Positions 57,463 to 64,000 of a stretch of DNA of 64,000 nucleotides are shown piece after piece. The stretch spans positions 135,659,929-135,723,928 of the forward strand of contig NC_088911.1 of NCBI RefSeq assembly GCF_963576675.1. The letters are read 5' to 3'. A program made the translations under genes and the position numbers. Origin of the DNA: Euphorbia lathyris (taxonomy: Eukaryota > Streptophyta > Magnoliopsida > Malpighiales > Euphorbiaceae). The notes beneath the pieces were generated by a model. The model did not search any database. It saw only the letters and a list, made by a program, of their open reading frames with translations, and was not told where the DNA came from. Every line of letters begins with the position of its first letter. Position 1 is the stretch's first letter.

Positions 57463-58519
57463 TAAACCCAGCCATGAATTCCCACCCCTAGCCCCGTAAA
57501 AGACCAAACTACCCTTTACCCAAAATTTGAAAAAACACAAAACCTCTCAAATACCTTACACACTCTTTGATCAAATCCGGACTAATTTGTGAACCAAAAC
57601 ATGGAATGTAACAACAACCGTAAAGGGAAAGCGAAAATAATAAGATTTACCGTTTTTGATTTTTTGATTTAAGTTAAAAATTGAATCTGTGGGTGATTTT
57701 TTAAAAACGCCGGAATCGCAGTCGGGCGTATGAACATCACGCCCGACCTACGGTTCCGGCGTATGAATATCACGCCCGACATGTGGTTCGGGCGTGAGGC
57801 TATCACGCCCGCATCATAGGTTGGGTGTGATATTCATACGCCCGCACCATAGGTCGGGCGTGATGTTCATACGCCCGACCTATGGTTCGGGCGTGATGTT
57901 CATACGTCCGAGGGGTTTTTGAAATGTTTTTTTAAAAAAAAAAAAAATATATTTACGTTTTAATTAAATTGTTAAATGTTTACATTAATTTGGGGTTTAA
58001 TTTATATATGAAATTTTGATATTAATTCGATTATAATTTATATGTTAAATTTTTAGATTAATTTAGTGTAATTTTGTAGACGGAGCGGCCTACTATCGGG
58101 GGAAAATCCGTCCCGTCACCTGCTCGTCGTCTAGATATGAACTAGCGGACTAATTTTTTTACGGGTTTAATTCAACAACGGACTAATTTTTTTTACGTAA
58201 CAGGTATTTACGGATTTAATTCAATAGCAGGCTAGCTATTTTTTTTTGCTCTCCCGACACGCGGGCGTGTGACTATCATGCCTCACCGTGTGGTCGGGCG
58301 TGATAGCCCCACGTCTCACCGTGTGGTCGGGCGTGTAGCGATCACGCCCGACCACACGGTGAGGCGTGGGGCTATCACGCCCGACCACACGGTGAGGCGT
58401 GATAGTCACACGCCCGCATGTCGGGAGATCAAAAAAATAGTTTTTTCCTCCCCAAAACCCATGAAAGGGTATTTTCGTCCTTTCACGGGACTAGGGGTGG
58501 GAATTTGGGGCTGGGTTTA
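57463..58519. mobile_element. Fold-back/TIR element with GC-rich palindromic arms, about 1.06 kb
   Basis: The outer ends match in inverse orientation over about 60 bp: TAAACCCAGCC, ATTCCCACCCCTAG, then CCCGTRAAAG and TACCCTTT. Inside are two GC-rich arms with GGGCGTGAT...ATCACGCCC units (57715-57925 and 58250-58430), around an AT-rich middle. I found no clear target duplication, so the exact ends and superfamily are open. No protein is encoded; the ORF at 58269-58520 is read through the palindrome. Confidence 0.65.
58250..58430. repeat. Large near-perfect palindrome, right arm of the fold-back element
   Basis: Left half ends TGGTCGGGCGTG, a centre TAGCGA follows, then TCACGCCCGACCA. The symmetry extends about 80 bp on each side, back to CGGGCGTGTGACTATCA and its complement near the outer edge. 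As RNA it would form a long hairpin. Confidence 0.85.
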
Positions 58520-58869
58520 ACAACACCCATAAAATAAGAAAATTTGTGAAAATTGTGAATTGTTTTGGAATGAATGTAGTAAAATCCAAAGGATTAGGTT
58601 GGGTTTACACACGGCCACATTCTCCAAGGAAAAAAGATAAAATTCCAGTGGTCAACGATCCATAGGAACCAAAACTATGTACAGGTTGTGAGCCACTCAT
58701 AATTCATAAATATAGTGTCAGAGCCAACAAGATCAGACCTTTCCGATTTTGATTTCGTTTTAAGCGCAGCGAACGGAGCAGATTGCATGGGAACTATCTT
58801 TTTACAACGAATCCACCAAGTACCTGATCACTACTGACCACTCCTCTCCACGTCACCACCACCACTATA

Positions 58870-59845
58870 CAACAACAACAAAGCCTTAGTTCCGAAATGA
58901 TTCGGGGTCGGCTAACATGAACCACCATATAAAACCGTGAAAATCAAGTCGTGTCAGCGATACAGATTCGCTCCCTCCACTCCGTCCTATCCACTACCAT
59001 ATTTTCCTCAATTCCCAATAAACTCATATCACTCTCGATCACCCTCCTCCAAGTTTGCTTAGGTCTTCCCCTACCCCTCACCACTACATCCCTTTGCCAC
59101 TCTTCGGTTCTCCTAACCGGCGCATCAAGCGCTCTACGTCTCACATGGCCAAACCACCTTAGTCGGTTTTCTCTCATTTTATTCTCAATAGATGTGACCC
59201 CTACTTTTGTCCTAATTATTTCATTACGCACCCGGTCCTTTCTCGTGTGACCACACATCCATCTCAACATACGCATCTCCGCCACCGACATCTTATGGAT
59301 GTGGCAGTGTTTCACTGCCCAACACTCCGTACCATATAACAATGCTGGTCTAATTGCCGTCCGGTAGAATTTTCCCTTCAATCTATTAGGCATGCCGGGA
59401 TCACAAAGGAAACCCGTAGCACTCTTCCACTTCGACCAACCAGCTTTAATCCTATGAGCAACATCTTCATCTACTTCTCCATCCGTTTGGATAATAGATC
59501 CTAAATACCGGAAGCAATCCGAGGCCTGAACAACTCTCCCATCTAGGGTGATTGTCCCTGCCTCCCTACTCCTACGGCCGCTAAACTTACACTCCAAATA
59601 TTCTGTCTTACTTCGACTCAACTTAAAGCCTCTAGATTCTAGAGTTTGCCTCCATAGTTCCAACTTCATCTCCACTCCTTCTTTCGTCTCATCAACCAAC
59701 ACAATATCATCTGCAAACAGCATGCACCATGGTATACCATCTTGAAGTGAACTTGTTAGTTCATCCATAACGATGGCAAAAAGAAATGGGCTTAGTGCGG
59801 AACCTTGATGCACTCCAATCGTAATAGAAAACTCTTCAGTCTTCC
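58870..59845 (-). mobile_element. RTE-type LINE, 5'-truncated, 976 bp
   Basis: Flanked by a perfect 16-bp duplication CACCACCACCACTATA (58854-58869, 59846-59861). On the - strand the 3' end reads GGCTTTGTTGTTGTTG, the short TTG-repeat tail typical of plant RTE elements instead of poly-A. 5' truncation is the usual outcome of target-primed reverse transcription. Confidence 0.92.
58944..59845 (-). pseudogene. RTE LINE reverse transcriptase, C-terminal 300 residues, open
   Basis: The frame has no stop over its length. It starts within the reverse transcriptase at [20 protein letters not shown], with the catalytic [10 protein letters not shown] (about 59690-59719), [36 protein letters not shown] and the thumb and C-terminal part [29 protein letters not shown] and GRGRPKQTW. 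The endonuclease and the first half of reverse transcriptase are absent. An ATG at 59888 lies in flanking DNA and is not the real start. Confidence 0.92.
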
Positions 59846-59861
59846 CACCACCACCACTATA

Positions 59862-61411
59862 ATAAAAGTAAAAAAGAAAAAAAAACATTTTCTTCTAATT
59901 TAATTTTTCGGGCCCTTTTACATATAATAATAAATAAATAATTTGAGTAATTAAATATGTCATCCACCTTGTATGCATAATTTGGTCCAGTCTTTATTAT
60001 TGCCCCCACTATTTTAAGATTCCTATCTAATAAATAAATAATATTACTAGTCATTACAATTATTGATGTTTAGGTATATTTATTGGAAAATATTGTGTTT
60101 CAAATTTTTTAAATTTTTTTATTAGAAAATAAATATTTTTTGTGTTTAAATACAACCAACAAAAAAAAAAATGAAAAAAAAAATGATAGATGAGAATTGT
60201 TTTTTGAAAAAATAAATAGAAATATAGTATAGGTTTCAAAAGGTTTTTTTCTTCCAAAAAAAAAAAAAAAAGTTGTTTATTGATGTTGATAAAAAAAATT
60301 GATAATTTGTTAGATTTGTTGATTCGAAACTCCTGATATATCTAAATGTATCATCTTTTAATTAAAACTTTAACATGAATTAACCACTCAAACCAACCTT
60401 AAATATATTGATAAATTAAACTAATTGTTTTGAAAAATGGGAAAAATCACAAAAAAATTATAGTGATATTTATAAATTATCTACTAATAAAGATTAAATT
60501 TCGACTAAATAAAATATAGAAACCTCGAACTTGCTAACTAAAGATTCAACTTCTTCCTAATCGAAATGCAGTCTTCATCACATGCATTTTAATGAACACG
60601 TAGAATTTGCTGATTCACCGTTAAATCTAAACTTATTAGAATCTTAAGGTGGAGATTCAAATCATCATGAGGTTTAGATTTAATAAGGTTATATATAACG
60701 TGAAAATTTATGATCGGACTATTGTAATTGGCACCGGTATGTTTTTTACCAAAAATAATTTATGCAAAATTTATAAAAATAACACAATTTACTGAGAATA
60801 CAAATAATACAATTATTGTTTTTATACTTTTATATCAATTTTGTAATTTTTTTTATTATTATTATTTATTCCAAATACTATAAAGAAAATGCCTTTATAA
60901 CACATAAATCTAATTTTATACTTACTAATTACGTAAATCATATAGATAATATAATATGATTATGACATATCAACCACGTCAAATCTAATTCGACACTAAG
61001 AATTTGGTACAATAATTGCTATTGGCCCAATGTTTTAAGATTCCAATCAAATCAATAACAACATTATCATCTTAATTACAGTTACTAGCATGATTTAATA
61101 TTAGTAATTAATTAAAGCTTCAAACATGGACAAAAATGGCTTCTTATTAATTAATTAATTAATGTGAGAATCTAAAATACATACAAATTGTCAACAAATT
61201 ACAGATCAACATACAGCAAAAAGTGAGGATTAAGAGGATAATTTACTTGACTAATTTGCCCTCATCACTTTAGCCATCCTCCTCCTACTGAATGAAGGGC
61301 ATTTCCGTAATTCTGCAATCTCCCATCATCACCCCCATTCTTTCACCTCTTCTTCTCCTCTGCATATTGACAGATCTGCCAAATTATTTCAATTTCTATA
61401 CTTATTTTCCG
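59862..61411. other. AT-rich intergenic region, gene-3' side
   Basis: No ORF of note. Two stretches near 59970-60050 and 61010-61090 look like a weak direct duplication (shared TTTAAGATTCC and flanks). The last 200 bp probably include the 3' UTR of the host gene. Confidence 0.5.
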
Positions 61412-61915
61412 TCAAATGAATAAAACCACGATCGCCGGAAAAGCAAGACTGTAACTAACGCAACCGGCGAGCTTCCAGGACCCAGACACGGATGACGGAG
61501 GTGGAGTGTGGAAGTAGAAAGGGAAGTAGGGCACAATTGGATTCGGAGGCGGCGGCCCAGGGTAATTATTGTAATCGGGCGGCGGGTAATTGTAATAAGA
61601 GCCACCGCCGGAACCGCTGCCTCCGCCGCCGCCGCCGCCGCCTTGAGGCGGCGGAGGCGAGGAGTAGGTGTAAGTAGAAGGTGGAGGCGGAGAGTAGTCG
61701 GTAGAATGGGATGGTGGCGGAGGGCAATTAATGGAAGCTGACGGTGGCGGCGGCGAGGGAGACGGCGGCGGAGGGGAAGGGACGGGGTTGCAACAGGTTG
61801 AGCACATTGTACATGCGATCTCGTAGAGCGTTCTTGATTTCGGGAGAGGTGAAGGATCGGCGGCGGGTAATATAGAGAGGAGAGCTAGTATAGAGAAGAG
61901 CGTTATAGCTTCCAT
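61412..61915 (-). CDS. Small proline-rich, probably GPI-anchored cell wall protein (HRGP family)
   Basis: 167 codons, intronless, ATG at 61915. Residues 1-19 form a secretion signal (hydrophobic LFSILALLSILPAA). A Cys cluster CTMCSTCC follows at 35-42. Residues 46-92 hold SPPPP-type extensin motifs, with Tyr, likely to be hydroxylated and glycosylated in the secretory pathway. Then come a Gly run (92-99), a Tyr/Pro-rich part, and a hydrophobic tail (152-167) after a small-residue stretch SSVSGS, the layout of a GPI signal. Short plant proteins with a C-x2-C cluster and Pro-rich body are annotated as hydroxyproline-rich glycoproteins. It should act in the wall or at the outer plasma membrane; the specific role is unknown. 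It is the only host gene seen. Confidence 0.85.
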   Translation of the reverse strand: MEAITLFSILALLSILPAADPSPLPKSRTLYEIACTMCSTCCNPVPSPPPPSPSPPPPSASINCPPPPSHSTDYSPPPPSTYTYSSPPPPQGGGGGGGGSGSGGGSYYNYPPPDYNNYPGPPPPNPIVPYFPFYFHTPPPSSVSGSWKLAGCVSYSLAFPAIVVLFI

Positions 61916-62100
61916 TTCGCCGGGAAATCAAGAAAAAGGGCTCACCGGAAAATCAAGAACGAGATTCTTGGAATTTGAAGAAATTTAAGAGGAAATTGAT
62001 TGGATTCTTGAGGAAGAAAGTAAGAGAGAGAGAAAGAGGGGGAGGAGGAGAGAGAGAGGGGAAAAATGGGAGTGGAGTTAAGTGAAGTCTTATCTTTGAA
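61916..62100 (-). promoter_or_regulatory. 5' UTR and pyrimidine-rich leader of the wall-protein gene
   Basis: On the - strand, CT-rich runs (CCCCTCTCTCTC and CTCTTTCTCTCTCTC, 62020-62065) lie 105-150 bp before the ATG, typical of plant core promoters and 5' UTRs (Y patch). I see no convincing TATA box upstream. Confidence 0.45.
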
Positions 62101-62261
62101 GCAACACCATTCATAGCCATCATCATAATAAGAATGCTAGTCTTTAAAAAAGAGAAAAGGGTTAAAAAAGGGGAGGAGCCAAAAATTCTAAAGGTTGACA
62201 CCGACACGTTTTCCTTTTGAGTTTAAAAAAAATAAAAAATAAAAATAATTACTAGTGTGTA

Positions 62262-62475
62262 AATGAGCTGAGCCATTCGTGAGGGGTTCGGTGTTCGGCA
62301 CGATAAACCTCGATCGTGTTTGACGCTATTTATAAATGAAATGAGCTTGAGTACGATGAAACTCGACTTGAAGGCTCGCGAATAGACTCGATTATAGGTT
62401 TGTGAATAAGCTCATAACTCAGTTTGATTATAATATTCATGAATACGCTCGTGAGCAAGTTTGGTTCGATTCTTT
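62262..62475. repeat. Degenerate CTCG-rich repeat
   Basis: Recurring CTCGTGAGCAAG, GCTCGCGAAT and ACTCGACTTG words; similar words return at 63060-63180 in inverse orientation. This may be two ends of one old element split by the insertions between them. Low certainty. Confidence 0.35.
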
Positions 62476-62511
62476 TTTTTAATAATAATATTTAGGCAAA
62501 TGATATATACA

Positions 62512-62740
62512 GCCCTTAGGGTTGTATATAAGCATTAATTATTCACATATAACAATAAAAAAGAGAATTTTAATTCTAAAATAAGTATTTATTTGTATTG
62601 AAAATATAACAATCTATTATGAATATATGCATTTAAATATTTTAAGCATTTAAGGATCAATAAATTTTATGTATTGAAAAACTAAATGAACGCTAATAAT
62701 AGAAATTTTTGGGTTTTATTTACAGCCCTAAGGGCTGTTA
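62512..62740. mobile_element. Candidate MITE with ACAGCCCTTAGGG ends
   Basis: ACAGCCCTTAGGGTTGTA at the left and TACAGCCCTAAGGGCTGT at the right are inverse copies and each is itself palindromic. The interior is AT-rich; the target duplication is not clear. Confidence 0.5.
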
Positions 62741-62839
62741 ATATCGAAACCCTAATATTTATATAAATGGGGAAATGTAAAACAATATACTTTTGTGTAA
62801 ATTTTAGTTTTGCAGATTTCGAAACTATACATAGTTTGG

Positions 62840-63035
62840 GTAGAGATCCTCTAGAGTTGGTGGGGTTACATGCATCTCAATCATTAATTACAAAATGATT
62901 GGATGCGATTTGATTGATCAATAAATGACTAATTAAATATTAAAATTTATCAATTAAATCACATCCATTAATATTGCAATTAATGGTTGAGATTACAATT
63001 TCACCAACTCTAGAGGCTTTTCAATTCTAGAGAAT
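62840..63035. mobile_element. Candidate MITE with long inverted ends, about 200 bp
   Basis: CCTCTAGAGTTGGTG (62848-62862) and its complement (63001-63016) start arms of about 80 bp that stay similar inward (ATCTCAATCATTAATT, GATTTGATTGAT). Exact ends and duplication not resolved. Confidence 0.65.
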
Positions 63036-63194
63036 GTATTAAAAAAAGATTGATATTAATATAATTAATGAAAATAATTAACGAGTTGTTTGCGAGCGAA
63101 GTTCATGAACTAAATTAAAGAACTGATCGCGAGTAAAACTCGTGACAAGCTTGTTAACAAGCTCGCGAATACAATTTCTATTTTTTTTATTTAA

Positions 63195-63661
63195 GGCTTA
63201 AGGTGTTATTGAGCCCCTGTCCTATTCAAAATTTTGTCATTTGGTCTCTGATCTATTATTCGATCATATTTGGCCCATGAACTATTCCAATTGATGAAAT
63301 TTCATCCAATTTAGATGGAAACTTGACAGAATCGCTCCCTCCCCTCATATGTAATGATATTTTGACATATGAGCTTGACACGTTACACATCTTGAAGTTT
63401 ATTTGTCACATAAACTCTCTTATGTCAAAATAATTAATTAGATTAAAAAAAACAAATAAAAACAAATTTCTAAACTAAAATTTATCAAATTCAAATGTCA
63501 AAATATCGTCACGTGCTAATAAAATAACAATTATGTCAAGTCTCTATTTAAATTGGGTGAAATTGCACCAATTGATATAGATCATGGGTCAAATGTGACC
63601 AAATAATAGGTCAGAGGCCAAATAACAACATTTTAGATAGGTCAAAGGCATGGTTTAAGCC
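63195..63661. mobile_element. Mutator-type MITE, 467 bp, long TIRs
   Basis: Ends GGCTTAAGG / GGCTTAAACC with arms of over 100 bp (TTTGGTCTCTGATCTATTAT region and its complement), flanked by a perfect 9-bp duplication TTTATTTAA (63186-63194, 63662-63670). It shares the GGCTTAA end with the MITE at 57143. Confidence 0.9.
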
Positions 63662-63670
63662 TTTATTTAA

Positions 63671-64000
63671 TTATTGATTTCCAAGATTGAAATTATAATT
63701 AAAGGAAATTACAAAATACTCCTAAACAAAAATGCCCTTACAAAGAAATGGAAATTACAAAAATATCCTCGGAATAACCCGAGCCTCGATTTTGAGCTGA
63801 TAAAACCGATCTGAATAAAATGTAATCTACACAAACATGTATATTCATTTTTAAACTCAAAATCTCTAACTTCTTTTTGAAGCGCAAAAATAACTTAAAA
63901 TAGGTTTTATCCAATTGTTGTTATTCCTATTAGTTATCTACAGCTAGTTTGGTTCAGTTGTTAACTAATAGTTGTTGTTGTTATAGTTAGTGGATTAATT
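63671..64000. other. Unassigned AT-rich end of window
   Basis: Nothing recognised. Confidence 0.5.

Noticed and set aside
59846..59888. ATG at 59888 as start of a LINE protein
   Set aside because: It lies beyond the target duplication in flanking DNA; the LINE is 5'-truncated.
61492..61741. ORFs on the + strand opposite the wall-protein gene
   Set aside because: Arg/Ala-rich antisense shadows of the Pro/Gly-rich coding sequence.

Overview
This window is plant nuclear DNA, most likely from a eudicot with a medium-to-large, repeat-rich genome. The evidence is Ty1/copia and Ty3/gypsy LTR retrotransposons with plant-type primer binding sites, Mutator-type MITEs with 9-bp target duplications, a plant RTE-type LINE, and one host gene for a proline-rich, probably GPI-anchored wall protein. 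I cannot name the species. No rRNA, tRNA, CRISPR array or prokaryotic feature was seen.

From 1 to 56369 the window is a single nest of LTR retrotransposons. The outermost element is a Sirevirus-like Ty1/copia copy, here called S3, on the + strand. Its pieces lie at 20096-20441, 37025-37907, 40515-41177, 42730-43266, 49050-52415 and 54100-56369. Inserted into it are: an Athila-like gypsy element on the - strand (15116-20095, broken into further left); a complete 16.6-kb Ogre/Tat-like gypsy element on the + strand (20442-37024, target duplication GCTGT); a 2.6-kb solo LTR (37908-40514); an Athila solo LTR (41178-42729, GCAAG); a non-autonomous LARD-type element on the - strand (43267-49049, GTGAG); and a solo LTR of that LARD family (52416-54099). 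The Athila element is itself split by a second Sirevirus copy, S2 (5157-15115, - strand). S2 carries a 301-bp MITE in its 5' LTR, and its 3' LTR is interrupted by a third copy, S1 (1-5156, + strand), whose 5' part lies outside the window.

The three Sirevirus copies share an unusual layout. After pol comes about 0.5 kb of spacer, then a long ORF in the position used by env-like genes, three polypurine-tract-like motifs, and a 1.3-1.5 kb LTR. The spacer holds a conserved block and a TATA box about 90-100 bp before the ORF start in all three copies, which suggests a separate internal promoter. The Ogre/Tat-like element is unusual in having four tandem capsid-like Gag domains, no visible protease, two RNase H domains, an integrase that has lost a catalytic Asp, and four tandem-repeat arrays (periods about 44, 50, 64 and 46 bp) before the 3' LTR. 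All autonomous-type ORFs here are broken, mostly by C-to-T type stop codons.

From 56370 to 64000 the sequence is not part of the nest. It holds two Mutator-type MITEs (57143-57442, 63195-63661), a GC-palindromic fold-back element (57463-58519), a 5'-truncated RTE LINE with a perfect 16-bp duplication (58870-59845), the host gene (61412-61915, - strand), and two further inverted-repeat elements.
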